From the NCBI GenBank assembly GCA_002278985.1, contig NCJP01000183.1, forward strand, positions 1 through 5,519: a stretch of DNA of 5,519 bases. The letters are read 5' to 3'. This document shows, piece by piece, positions 1 to 5,519 of the stretch (the stretch's first letter is position 1; each line of letters opens with the position of its first letter). Below the pieces are notes generated by a model, which worked only from the letters and a program-made list of their open reading frames with translations, was not told the origin of the DNA and ran no database searches. This DNA comes from Erythrobacter sp. 34-65-8. Its GTDB lineage: Bacteria; Pseudomonadota; Alphaproteobacteria; Sphingomonadales; Sphingomonadaceae. The position numbers were made by a program, and so were the translations under genes.

Positions 1-1683
1 GAGGATGACGGGCGCGCGCTGAAACCCGGCGAATGGCTGGTCACTCTTGCCGGGCACTTGCGCCGGTGGGACGGGTTCGTCGCCCGGGGCGAAGGCGCAG
101 CAGAAGCCGCGCGGCTGGAAGCGGACAACCGTTTTGCCGATCTCGCAGCGCAATTGCCGCCGCTGATCGAAGCGGTGCAACGGGCTGACAACCAGCAAGC
201 GCAAGTGCAGGCCGACCTGGCCGAGCTCCAGCGCACCCTGGTTGCAACCGAGCGTGAACTTGCCGGCGCGGCTGACCGCGAACGGCAGGCCCTGCGCGCG
301 CTCGACCAGGCCGAGGCCGAGCGCGAGCGGCTGACGGGGCGGCTCGCCGAGCTCGACCGCGCTGCCGGTGATCTGGCCGAACAGCGCGCCATGGCCGAGG
401 CCGAGCTCGCCTCGGCACAGGAGCGCCGGTCCACCCTGCCCGACCCGGCCACGGGGCGCGCAGCACTCCATGCAGCACAGGCCCGCAACGAGGCAGCCCG
501 GTCAGCCCAGCAAAGGGCCATGGCCCAGCTTGCCGCCCACGATCAGGCGCTGGCGGTGGCGCGCGAGCGGACTACGGCGCAGCGGTCCGACATTGCCAGC
601 TGGCAGGCGCGCTCATCCGAAGCGGCGCGGCGGCTGGCAGGCATGGCCCAGCGGTTCGAGGAGAACGAGCAGGAAACCGCAATCTTCGCCGCCAAGCCCG
701 CTGCCCTGATGCGCGAGATCGAACAGGGCGACACAGTGCGGACCCGGCTGGCGGGCGAACTGGCAGCGGCCGAAGCGGCAGTTGGCGAAGCGCAGCAGGC
801 CGCGCAGGTGGCTGATCGGACGCTTGCCGATGCGACCGAGACACTGGCCAGCGCGCGCGAAAGCCGGGCAGGTCTGGCCGCGCGGGCCGAGAACGAGGAA
901 ATGCGCCGGGCCGAAATGGCGCGCATTTCCGGCGAACGCTTCCAGGCGCCGCCGCCGTTGCTGCCGCAGCGATTCGCCTTCGCAGCCGAAGCGGTGCGCG
1001 ATGCCGGGGCCGAGTCGGAGGCGATGGACCAGCTGGTCGCGTCGCGCGAACGGATCGGACCGGTCAATCTGGTCGCCGCAGACGAACTGGCCCGGATCGA
1101 GCAGGAAGCCGGGACCAGCGCAGCCGAGCAGGCGGAGCTGGTCGAGGCGGTGCACCGGCTGCGCGGCTCGATCGGCAACCTCAACCGGGAAGGGCGCGAA
1201 CGGCTGCGGGCCGCGTTCGAGGAAGTGAACGAGCATTTCCAGCGCCTGTTCACGCGGCTGTTCGAAGGCGGGCAGGCACACCTGGCCCTGATCGACAGCG
1301 ACGATGTGCTGGAAGCCGGGCTGGAGATCTTCGCCCAGCCGCCAGGCAAGCGCCTGCAATCGCTCACCCTGCTGTCCGGCGGGGAGCAGGCGCTGACCGC
1401 CATTGCGCTGATCTTCGCCCTGTTCCTGACCAACCCGGCCCCGATCTGCGTGCTCGACGAAGTCGACGCGCCGCTCGATGACGCCAATATCGACCGGTTC
1501 TGCGACCTGCTCGATGCAATGGTCCTGGAGACCGAAACGCGATACCTGATCGTCACCCACAATGCCGTGACGATGAGCCGGATGCACCGCCTGTTCGGGG
1601 TGACCATGATCGAAAAAGGCATCAGCCGCCTGGTCAGCGTGGACCTGGGCGCGGCGGAGGAACTGCTGGCGGCTGCCGAATAG
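1..1683 (+). CDS. smc: Chromosome segregation protein Smc, C-terminal half (5' truncated by window edge)
   Basis: This is the C-terminal 560 residues of an SMC ATPase, which forms the bacterial condensin core with ScpA and ScpB and organises the chromosome. The frame is open from base 1, so the true start lies outside the window; a TTG at 58 is only an internal codon. Residues 1-25 (LKPGEWLV, RRWDGF) look like the end of the hinge region. About residues 35-330 are an Ala/Glu/Arg-rich coiled coil returning to the head. The conserved RERIGPVNL segment is followed by the head: ABC signature LSGGEQ at residues 458-463, Walker B CVLDEVD at 483-489 with the catalytic Glu487, the D-loop just after it, and the H-loop His520 in VTHN. 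Walker A would be in the missing N-terminal half. Family length is about 1150 residues, so about half is seen. It converges on the merR-type gene with 13 nt between stop codons. Nothing in the visible part looks broken. Confidence 0.96.
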   Translation, partial: EDDGRALKPGEWLVTLAGHLRRWDGFVARGEGAAEAARLEADNRFADLAAQLPPLIEAVQRADNQQAQVQADLAELQRTLVATERELAGAADRERQALRALDQAEAERERLTGRLAELDRAAGDLAEQRAMAEAELASAQERRSTLPDPATGRAALHAAQARNEAARSAQQRAMAQLAAHDQALAVARERTTAQRSDIASWQARSSEAARRLAGMAQRFEENEQETAIFAAKPAALMREIEQGDTVRTRLAGELAAAEAAVGEAQQAAQVADRTLADATETLASARESRAGLAARAENEEMRRAEMARISGERFQAPPPLLPQRFAFAAEAVRDAGAESEAMDQLVASRERIGPVNLVAADELARIEQEAGTSAAEQAELVEAVHRLRGSIGNLNREGRERLRAAFEEVNEHFQRLFTRLFEGGQAHLALIDSDDVLEAGLEIFAQPPGKRLQSLTLLSGGEQALTAIALIFALFLTNPAPICVLDEVDAPLDDANIDRFCDLLDAMVLETETRYLIVTHNAVTMSRMHRLFGVTMIEKGISRLVSVDLGAAEELLAAAE

Positions 1684-1708
1684 CAGCCGGGGCAGGCTAT
1701 GCCGCCAG
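1666..1708. terminator. Candidate bidirectional hairpin between converging smc and merR
   Basis: Two nested inverted repeats cover the ends of both converging genes. The outer arms are 8 nt (CTGGCGGC at 1666-1673, GCCGCCAG at 1701-1708). The inner hairpin has a 7-bp stem (1670-1676 with 1683-1689) and a 6-nt loop over the smc stop codon. The two share bases and so cannot form together. Neither is followed by a T-run on either strand, so an intrinsic terminator is not proven. The position, with only 13 nt between opposing stop codons, is the main reason to list it. Confidence 0.3.
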
Positions 1709-2260
1709 TGCCTCGGACAGGCGGGCGCGGATGGCCTTGAGCTGATCGAGCAGCTCCGGCGGAACAGGCATGGTCTTCGCCTCGGCGGGGGCGGGTTCCG
1801 GCTCCGCGATCTCCGTTTCAGCACTATCGGTGGCAACGTTTTGCGGGGCGTCCGGCTGCTTGCCGAAGAAGGCCTCCAGCCCGCCATCCTGCGGCAGTTC
1901 GCTGGTAAACGGCAAAGTGGCTGGCGGCTGAGAGGGCCGTTCCTCGCCCGCGCCTGCTCCATCCGCCACCGCGCCCTGATGCGAGGCGCTGTCCGCCAAA
2001 GTGTCCTTGCTCGACAAGGCCTTCATCGCCCCTTTCAGAGTGTATCCTTCGCGGTTCACCAGCCGGTCAATCGTTTCCACCAGGGCAATATCCGCCGCGC
2101 GGTAATAGCGCCGCCCGCCACTGCGCTTCAAGGGTTGCAGCATCGGGAATTGCTGCTCCCAGTAACGCAGGACGTGCTGCTTGATGCCGAGGGCCTGAGC
2201 CACTTCGCCGATGGTGCGCAGGGCGCCGTCTTCCTTGCCATCGTCGAATCGTGCATCCAT
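1697..2260 (-). CDS. MerR-family DNA-binding transcriptional regulator, last gene of the rpmF-plsX-fabH-ihfA run
   Basis: This 187-residue protein has an N-terminal winged-helix domain of the MerR type at residues 15-82: the HTH (TIGEVAQALGIKQHVLRYWE), then the wing SGGRRYY and a helix ending KGAMKALSS. After that comes about 80 residues of low-complexity, Ala/Pro/Glu-rich and probably disordered sequence, then a short C-terminal helix (LLDQLKAIRARLSEAL, residues 170-185) that may pair or dimerise. There is no cysteine, so no metal or thiol sensing of the classical MerR/SoxR kind, and no recognisable ligand-binding domain. The ATG at 2260 follows AAGGA at 2269-2273, which lies inside the last codons of ihfA; the gap from the ihfA stop is 4 nt, so the two are almost certainly co-transcribed. 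Related MerR proteins next to ihfA are common in alphaproteobacteria, but their target genes are not something I can name. Family call is firm, function unknown. Confidence 0.9.
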   Translation of the reverse strand: MDARFDDGKEDGALRTIGEVAQALGIKQHVLRYWEQQFPMLQPLKRSGGRRYYRAADIALVETIDRLVNREGYTLKGAMKALSSKDTLADSASHQGAVADGAGAGEERPSQPPATLPFTSELPQDGGLEAFFGKQPDAPQNVATDSAETEIAEPEPAPAEAKTMPVPPELLDQLKAIRARLSEALAA

Positions 2261-2264
2261 TGCC

Positions 2265-2564
2265 CTATTCCTTCGCGATTTCTTCCTTCAGCAACTGGCT
2301 GGCCCGGAAAGTGAGAACCCGGCGCGGCGTAATCGGCACTTCCACCCCGGTCTTGGGATTGCGGCCGATCCGCTCCCGCTTGTCCCGCAGTACGAAGCTG
2401 CCGAACCCGGAAATCTTAACGTTTTCGCCGCGCGCCATCGCATCGCTCATCTGCGCGATGACCGACTCAACCAGATCGAGTGACTCCGCACGCGAAAAAC
2501 CAAGCTTGCGGTTGATCGCTTCCGCCAAGTCTGCGCGGGTCAAGGTACCCACCGAACGCATCAT
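2265..2564 (-). CDS. ihfA: Integration host factor subunit alpha
   Basis: This 99-residue protein is the alpha subunit of IHF, a nucleoid protein that works as a heterodimer with IHF-beta. It bends DNA sharply at specific sites to help transcription, replication and recombination. The sequence is full length for the family. It has the N-terminal helical dimerisation part ([21 protein letters not shown]), the core [20 protein letters not shown], and the DNA-binding beta arm with GRNPKTG at residues 67-73; Pro70 is the residue expected to intercalate into DNA. The [13 protein letters not shown] segment after the arm favours IHF-alpha over HU. Two ATG codons are in tandem (2564 and 2561). GGGAGGA at 2571-2577 lies 6 nt before the first, which I took as the start. 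A 99-nt gap separates it from fabH upstream, so it may have its own promoter as well as read-through. Confidence 0.95.
   Translation of the reverse strand: MMRSVGTLTRADLAEAINRKLGFSRAESLDLVESVIAQMSDAMARGENVKISGFGSFVLRDKRERIGRNPKTGVEVPITPRRVLTFRASQLLKEEIAKE
2269..2273 (-). promoter_or_regulatory. Ribosome binding site of the merR-type gene inside the ihfA 3' end
   Basis: AAGGA on the minus strand lies 8 nt before the ATG at 2260. It is formed by the Lys-Glu codons just before the ihfA stop. Ribosomes finishing ihfA would pass directly over this site, which suggests coupled translation and supports the chosen start. Confidence 0.6.
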
Positions 2565-2570
2565 TCGTTA

Positions 2571-2577
2571 TCCTCCC
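2571..2577 (-). promoter_or_regulatory. Strong ribosome binding site of ihfA
   Basis: GGGAGGA on the minus strand, 6 nt before the first of two tandem ATG codons, is a near-ideal Shine-Dalgarno sequence. It supports the start at 2564 over the one at 2561, although a start at 2561 would also give acceptable spacing. Confidence 0.6.
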
Positions 2578-2663
2578 TCGGCGCGACCCAAGTTCAGGAA
2601 CAGGCGATAACCTACCCGCAATCAAGGAAAATCGCAAACCGGCCCGTCGCGCTATGCACACGC

Positions 2664-3629
2664 CTACACGCGGGCGAGGCTGGCCCCCCAGGTGAAGCCG
2701 CCGCCCATCGCCTCGAACATGACAAGGTCACCCGGCTTGATCCGACCGTCGCGCACGGCCGTGTCATAGGCCAGCGGCACCGAGGCCGCAGAGGTGTTGG
2801 CGTGCTGGTCGACCGTGACGATGACCTTGTCGATCGACAGGCCGAGCTTGCGGGCAGTGGCATCGAGGATCCGGGCATTGGCCTGGTGCGGCACGACCCA
2901 GTCGATATCGCTGGCCGAATAACCTGTGCCTTCAAGCACTTCCTTGAGGACATCGGCCAGGTTGACGACCGCGTGGCGGAACACTTCGCGCCCCTTCATC
3001 CGCAAGTGGCCGACCGTGCCGGTGGTGGACGGCCCGCCATCGACATAGAGCAGTTCGTTGTGCGCGCCATCGGCGTGCAGCCGCGTCGCGATCAGGCCCG
3101 GCCCGTCTTCGGCTACGTCCTGCGCTTCGAGCACGATGGCCCCGGCTCCATCGCCGAACAGGACGCAGGTGGTGCGGTCATCCCAGTCGAGGATCTTGCT
3201 GAAGGTCTCTGCCCCGATCACCAGCGCGCGCTTCGCCATGCCGGTGCGCAGCATCGAGTCGGCCGTCGCCATGGCATAGAGAAACCCGGAACAGACCGCC
3301 GCGACATCGAACGCGATCCCGCCGTTGCAGCCGAGATTGTCCTGCACGATCGTCGCCGTAGCCGGGAATGTCTGGTCGGGCGTCGCCGTGGCCAGCACGA
3401 TCAGGTCGATCGCACTCGCCTCCATTCCGGCAGCTTCCAGCGCCCGCCGGGCGGCAGCCGTGGCCAGGGTGGAGGTCGTCTCCCCTTCCCCCGCGATATA
3501 GCGTTGGCGGATGCCGGTACGCTCGACGATCCATTCGTCGCTGGTCTCGACCCGCTCCTGCAGGTCGGCATTGGTGACAACCTGTGCGGGGAGCGCCGAG
3601 CCGCTGCCCCGGATCACTGAGCGAATCAT
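2664..3629 (-). CDS. fabH: Beta-ketoacyl-ACP synthase III (KAS III)
   Basis: FabH condenses an acyl-CoA primer, usually acetyl-CoA, with malonyl-ACP and so starts type II fatty acid synthesis in the cytoplasm. The 321-residue product is full length and keeps the thiolase-fold catalytic triad: Cys113 in [11 protein letters not shown], His248 in VPHQANARI and Asn278 in QHANTSAAS. The oxyanion and C-terminal Gly-rich part, [14 protein letters not shown], is intact. The ATG at 3629 overlaps the ancestral plsX stop as ATGA, a classic translational coupling site. The bases upstream hold only a weak G-rich stretch and no good Shine-Dalgarno, so fabH probably depended on ribosomes ending plsX. In this sequence the plsX frame ends 63 nt earlier (see plsX), which could lower FabH output. 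The enzyme itself shows no defect. Confidence 0.97.
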   Translation of the reverse strand: MIRSVIRGSGSALPAQVVTNADLQERVETSDEWIVERTGIRQRYIAGEGETTSTLATAAARRALEAAGMEASAIDLIVLATATPDQTFPATATIVQDNLGCNGGIAFDVAAVCSGFLYAMATADSMLRTGMAKRALVIGAETFSKILDWDDRTTCVLFGDGAGAIVLEAQDVAEDGPGLIATRLHADGAHNELLYVDGGPSTTGTVGHLRMKGREVFRHAVVNLADVLKEVLEGTGYSASDIDWVVPHQANARILDATARKLGLSIDKVIVTVDQHANTSAASVPLAYDTAVRDGRIKPGDLVMFEAMGGGFTWGASLARV

Positions 3630-3712
3630 GCTTTTGCCCCGTGGCCGTTGCCGTTGCGGGCGTGGAGTTCGGCGAGGTCGGCGGTGATTCGCTCAGTCAG
3701 CTTTTCCTCCAG
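3626..3712 (-). pseudogene. plsX: Detached out-of-frame C-terminal end of plsX
   Basis: Read in the +1 frame relative to the plsX body, this stretch encodes 28 residues beginning [16 protein letters not shown] and ending in a Gly/His/Ala tail. That is what the last helix of an alphaproteobacterial PlsX looks like. Its TGA stop at 3626-3628 overlaps the fabH ATG. It has no start codon or ribosome binding site of its own; the frame is open further upstream only because it overlaps plsX. I read it as the remains of the original plsX 3' end, separated from the body by a deletion whose length is not a multiple of three. If the window holds a sequencing or assembly error, this piece belongs to an intact plsX spanning 3626-4553. 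Confidence 0.75.
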
Positions 3713-4553
3713 GGTGCCGCAGCAGCTCGGTCGCCGGGCGCGACACCAGGAAGCCGACCTTCGAGCGGATCGAACTGGTAAAAGCGCGGCGCAGCAGGTC
3801 AGTGACGAAGCGGGCAGTGCCTTCGATTGCCTTGAGCGCAATGTTGCCGGAGAACCCGTCGGTCACCACCACATCCACCTCGCCGCGGTTGATCTTGTCG
3901 CTTTCGACGAACCCGTCGAACGACAGGGCAAGGCCGGTCGCGGCCTGAAGCTGGGCGGCAGCATCACGCAGCCGGTCGGTGCCCTTGCTTTCCTCGGTGC
4001 CGATGTTGAGCAGGCGCACGCGCGGCTGTTCCAGCCCGGTCAGGATGCGCGAATAGGCTGCCCCCATGATCGCATACTGCACCAGGTTGCGGGCATCGGC
4101 TTCGGTGTTGGCGCCGAGATCGAGCATGATCACGTCATTGTCGCCCAGCGTGGGCATGAGCGCGGCCAGCGCAGGCCGGTCAATTCCGGGCATGGTCCGC
4201 AGGGCGAGCTTGGCCATGGCCATCAGCGCGCCGGTGTTGCCCGCGCTGAGCGCCGCCCCGGCGTCGCCGGTCTTCACGGCATTGATGGCAAGGCCCATGC
4301 TGGTGGTCTTGGCCCGGCGCAAGGCCTGGGTCGGCTTCTCGTCACCGCCGACCACATCGTCACAATGGAGAATCTCTGCGGCGGCGCGCAGGTTCGGGTG
4401 CGAATCGAGGCCGCGCTTGATGCGCTCCTCGTCACCCACCAGCAGGAACTTGAACTTGTCATGCCGGCGGCGGGCCTCGGCGGCGCCGCTGATCATCACG
4501 CGCACGCCTTCATCGCCGCCCATCGCGTCAATGGCGATACGCGGCAGGCTCAT
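3693..4553 (-). CDS. plsX: Phosphate acyltransferase PlsX, C-terminally truncated (probably a broken gene)
   Basis: PlsX converts acyl-ACP and phosphate to acyl-phosphate, the donor that PlsY uses to make lysophosphatidic acid, the first step of phospholipid synthesis. This frame codes for 286 residues against about 340-355 for the family. The body is normal: DAMGGD at 9-14, SAGNTGA at 103-109, DLGAN at 145-149, NIGTEESKG at 183-191, TDGFSGN at 231-237, then SRPATELLR. It then runs into seven unrelated residues (HPGGKAD) and a stop. Missing are the conserved block with the NGG/FLGLNG and KSHG motifs and the last helices; the final helix survives out of frame at 3626-3712. I chose the ATG at 4553 over the GTG at 4556 because GGAG at 4560-4563 lies 6 nt before the ATG but only 3 nt before the GTG, and the ATG gives the usual [13 protein letters not shown] start. 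It follows rpmF by 22 nt. Identity is certain; whether the product works is doubtful. Confidence 0.9.
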   Translation of the reverse strand: MSLPRIAIDAMGGDEGVRVMISGAAEARRRHDKFKFLLVGDEERIKRGLDSHPNLRAAAEILHCDDVVGGDEKPTQALRRAKTTSMGLAINAVKTGDAGAALSAGNTGALMAMAKLALRTMPGIDRPALAALMPTLGDNDVIMLDLGANTEADARNLVQYAIMGAAYSRILTGLEQPRVRLLNIGTEESKGTDRLRDAAAQLQAATGLALSFDGFVESDKINRGEVDVVVTDGFSGNIALKAIEGTARFVTDLLRRAFTSSIRSKVGFLVSRPATELLRHPGGKAD

Positions 4554-4558
4554 CACGC

Positions 4559-4563
4559 TCTCC
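4559..4563 (-). promoter_or_regulatory. Ribosome binding site of plsX
   Basis: GGAGA on the minus strand lies in the 22-nt gap between rpmF and plsX. Its spacing fits the ATG at 4553 and is too tight for the GTG at 4556, so it decides the start. Confidence 0.5.
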
Positions 4564-4575
4564 GGCTACAGTCGG

Positions 4576-4755
4576 TCAGAGACCGACAGCGATGACTTCG
4601 CGACCGTTGTAGTGTCCGCAGGCCGGGCACAGGTTGTGCGGACGCTTCAGCTCGCCGCAGTTGGAGCATTCATGGAATGCCTCGACGCGGAGCGAATCGT
4701 GCGACCGGCGGTTGCCGCGGCGATGGGGCGATACTTTTCTCTTGGGGACAGCCAT
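4576..4755 (-). CDS. rpmF: 50S ribosomal protein L32 (bL32)
   Basis: This 59-residue protein begins [20 protein letters not shown], the standard N-terminus of bL32, a small basic protein of the large ribosomal subunit. It has a complete zinc ribbon of four cysteines: Cys30 and Cys33 (CSNC) and Cys43 and Cys46 (CPAC). It is therefore the zinc-binding form, not a cysteine-free paralogue used under zinc shortage. Length is normal. The ATG at 4755 follows AGGTG at 4761-4765 with 5 nt of spacing. It is the first gene of the minus-strand run and lies 22 nt before plsX, the same rpmF-plsX-fabH order known from E. coli. The yceD/DUF177 gene that precedes rpmF in E. coli is not next to it here; a divergent MAPEG gene takes that place. 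Confidence 0.96.
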   Translation of the reverse strand: MAVPKRKVSPHRRGNRRSHDSLRVEAFHECSNCGELKRPHNLCPACGHYNGREVIAVGL

Positions 4756-4866
4756 TGCGGCACCTGTTTTTCAAAATTCGGACAACGATTTCACGGGCCG
4801 CCCTAGGGCATGGCCACCGTGCGCACAAGTAGCGTGCACAATGATGGCCCAGCCATGGCGGGGAAG
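4756..4866 (-). promoter_or_regulatory. Possible structured 5' leader of the rpmF operon
   Basis: If the promoter proposed at 4873-4900 is right, the mRNA carries a leader of about 110 nt before rpmF. It holds a perfect small hairpin (ATGGC/GCCAT, 4844-4848 with 4852-4856, 3-nt loop) and a 10-nt palindrome GCCCTAGGGC at 4800-4809. I see no known riboswitch. Autoregulation by L32 would be one idea, but nothing here proves it. Confidence 0.2.
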
Positions 4867-4872
4867 CGGGGG

Positions 4873-4900
4873 CCTATAGCGGAAAATTCCCGCGTTGCAA
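4873..4900 (-). promoter_or_regulatory. Candidate promoter of the rpmF-plsX-fabH-ihfA-merR run
   Basis: On the minus strand TTGCAA (4895-4900) and TATAGG (4873-4878) are separated by 16 nt. Each matches 4 of 6 positions of the housekeeping -35 and -10 consensus. This is the best promoter-like pair I found upstream of rpmF by eye; transcription would begin near 4866. Confidence 0.4.
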
Positions 4901-4923
4901 GCCACTCGGCACGCAGCTAGCAC
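4895..4923 (+). promoter_or_regulatory. Weak candidate promoter of the MAPEG gene
   Basis: TTGCAA at 4895-4900 followed after 17 nt by TAGCAC at 4918-4923 could serve the plus-strand gene. The -10 match is poor. TTGCAA is its own reverse complement, so the same bases could act as -35 for both divergent promoters. Confidence 0.2.
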
Positions 4924-4934
4924 CAAGCCCAACC

Positions 4935-4940
4935 GGAGGG
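4935..4940 (+). promoter_or_regulatory. Ribosome binding site of the MAPEG gene
   Basis: GGAGGG lies 9 nt before the ATG at 4950. It is a strong Shine-Dalgarno sequence and supports that start. Confidence 0.6.
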
Positions 4941-4949
4941 AAATATTCC

Positions 4950-5342
4950 ATGCTGCTACCCGTTACCCTGACCGCCTGCGCGGCGGCCGCCCTGATCAAC
5001 ATCTGGCTTTCGGTCCGGGTGGGCCAGATGCGGGGCGCGCTGAAGCTGATCCACGGTGACGACGCGGGCGGCCCCCTGACCCGCCGGATGCGCGCGCAGC
5101 TGAACTTCGTCGAGAACACGCCCTTCGTCCTCGCCCTGATCGCGGTGATCGAACTGAGCGGCAAGGGTGAGCCGTGGCTGGCCTGGGTCGCCGGCATCTA
5201 CATGCTCGGCCGGGTGGCCCACGGCTTCGGAATGGACGGCGCAGCCGCCACCAAGCCGCGCATGATCGGCACGCTCGTGACTATGTTGACCCTGCTCGGC
5301 CTGGCGGTGGTAGCGGTGCTGGTGACGTTGGGGGTGATGTAG
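4950..5342 (+). CDS. MAPEG-family integral membrane protein
   Basis: This 130-residue protein has four hydrophobic segments, roughly residues 3-22, 57-70, 76-92 and 105-129, as in the MAPEG family (membrane-associated proteins in eicosanoid and glutathione metabolism). The family pattern is visible after the first loop: Arg48, Asn52, Glu55 and Pro58 in RAQLNFVENTPFVLAL, followed by a conserved Glu-Leu at 68-69. GRVAHGFG at 87-94 is a second familiar segment. Eukaryotic members are glutathione transferases or peroxidases; for the bacterial inner-membrane members, substrate and reaction are mostly unknown, so I give no enzyme name or symbol. It is transcribed away from rpmF as a single gene, with a strong ribosome binding site at 4935-4940. 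Length is normal and nothing looks broken. No clear intrinsic terminator follows it, although the hairpin repeat at 5401-5484 could serve as one or protect the mRNA end. Confidence 0.85.
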   Translation: MLLPVTLTACAAAALINIWLSVRVGQMRGALKLIHGDDAGGPLTRRMRAQLNFVENTPFVLALIAVIELSGKGEPWLAWVAGIYMLGRVAHGFGMDGAAATKPRMIGTLVTMLTLLGLAVVAVLVTLGVM

Positions 5343-5400
5343 CCTCTCTCGTTCAGGAACCTTACGCCCGCGTCCTATCGGTGATCGAAGCGGCACATGA

Positions 5401-5484
5401 CGTCATTGCGAGCGGCGCAGCCGCGCGGCAATCCAGAGAGAAACGCGCCGGACTCTGGATTGCTTCGCTGCGCTCGCAATGACG
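5401..5484. repeat. Long imperfect hairpin repeat (REP/MITE-like intergenic palindrome)
   Basis: Two arms of a dispersed-type repeat face each other. The outer arms pair perfectly over 14 bp (5401-5414 with 5471-5484, beginning CGTCATTGCGAGCG). The inner arms pair perfectly over 11 bp (GCAATCCAGAG at 5428-5438 with 5453-5463). A 14-nt loop is at 5439-5452. Between the stems is an uneven bulge of 13 nt on the left and 7 nt on the right, with CAGC/GCTG able to pair inside. I recognise the core (GTCATTGCGAGCG...AGCAATCCAG) as one seen many times in intergenic DNA of sphingomonads and some other bacteria. It lacks a transposase gene, so any mobility would depend on one elsewhere. It lies about 60 nt past the MAPEG stop. 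A role in transcription ending or mRNA stability is possible. Confidence 0.85.
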
Positions 5485-5511
5485 GGTGATGGCGGCGAAA
5501 GACCATCACCC
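5484..5511. repeat. Perfect 9-bp inverted repeat next to the hairpin repeat
   Basis: GGGTGATGG at 5484-5492 and CCATCACCC at 5503-5511 form a perfect 9-bp stem with a 10-nt loop. The stem shares one base with the end of the larger repeat. No T-run follows on either strand, so it is not a clear intrinsic terminator. It may be the start of something continuing beyond the window. Confidence 0.6.
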
Positions 5512-5519
5512 CAGCGCGT

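Noticed and set aside
543..1962. Long open frames on the minus strand opposite smc.
   Set aside because: They are by-products of high GC and codon bias. The smc frame shows strong family motifs throughout, and the opposite frames show none.
2620..2632. Possible IHF binding site (AATCAA) upstream of ihfA, suggesting autoregulation.
   Set aside because: Only the first half of the consensus fits; the TTR part is AAT instead. A half-match is expected by chance.
2565..2663. Separate promoter for ihfA in the 99-nt gap after fabH (TTGCGA, 17 nt, TAGGTT).
   Set aside because: The -10 matches only 3 of 6 positions. The gap could hold a promoter, but I cannot support this one.
2802..3620. A 272-codon plus-strand open frame opposite fabH.
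   Set aside because: It covers the same bases as an intact, motif-complete fabH, has no recognisable domain, and its composition is that of an antisense shadow.
3690..3715. Programmed frameshift that would join the plsX body to its out-of-frame end (GGAGGA lies upstream of the TGA, somewhat as in prfB).
   Set aside because: The shift needed is +1. The codon before the stop is GAC, a poor slipping codon, and the spacing does not match prfB. A shift would still leave out the conserved 45-50 residues, so a deletion or sequence error explains more.
5174..5482. A plus-strand frame overlapping the MAPEG gene and running into the hairpin repeat.
   Set aside because: It lies in another frame of the MAPEG gene, has no family features, and its 3' part is simply the repeat.
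5401..5511. CRISPR array or tRNA-like structure in the right-end palindromes.
   Set aside because: There are only two inverted arms, with no regular direct repeats and spacers and no tRNA features.

Overview
The window is GC-rich and reads as a chromosomal housekeeping segment of an alphaproteobacterium, most likely a sphingomonad (Sphingomonadales, Erythrobacteraceae-like). The basis is the gene order rpmF-plsX-fabH-ihfA-merR, the sphingomonad-like Smc C-terminus, and a hairpin repeat of a type common in that order. The genus is an inference; no rRNA or other marker is present.

Layout: (1) 1-1683, plus strand: the 3' half of smc, running in from outside the window. (2) 1697-4755, minus strand: a five-gene run transcribed right to left, rpmF (L32) - plsX - fabH - ihfA - merR-type regulator. 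It meets smc tail to tail with only 13 nt between stop codons. (3) 4756-4949: a 194-nt divergent intergenic region with candidate promoters. (4) 4950-5342, plus strand: a small MAPEG-family membrane protein. (5) 5343-5519: noncoding DNA with a long imperfect hairpin repeat (5401-5484) and a second perfect inverted repeat touching it (5484-5511).

How the genes fit together: PlsX and FabH both act at the acyl-ACP node, in phospholipid precursor supply and in initiation of fatty acid synthesis. They sit behind the ribosomal protein gene rpmF, an old linkage that ties membrane synthesis to ribosome synthesis. IHF-alpha and the MerR-type protein are DNA-binding proteins made at the distal end of the same run. 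Smc is the chromosome-organising ATPase on the opposite strand.

The main anomaly is plsX. Its reading frame stops early, after a normal 280-residue body, at 3693. The usual C-terminal end of PlsX is still present, but in another frame (3626-3712). Roughly 45-50 residues of conserved C-terminal sequence are missing between the two. The ancestral plsX stop still overlaps the fabH start as ATGA, so the lesion also removes the apparent translational coupling to fabH. This is either a real broken or altered plsX, or an assembly or sequencing error. I found no evidence of a new defence, mobile or CRISPR system.
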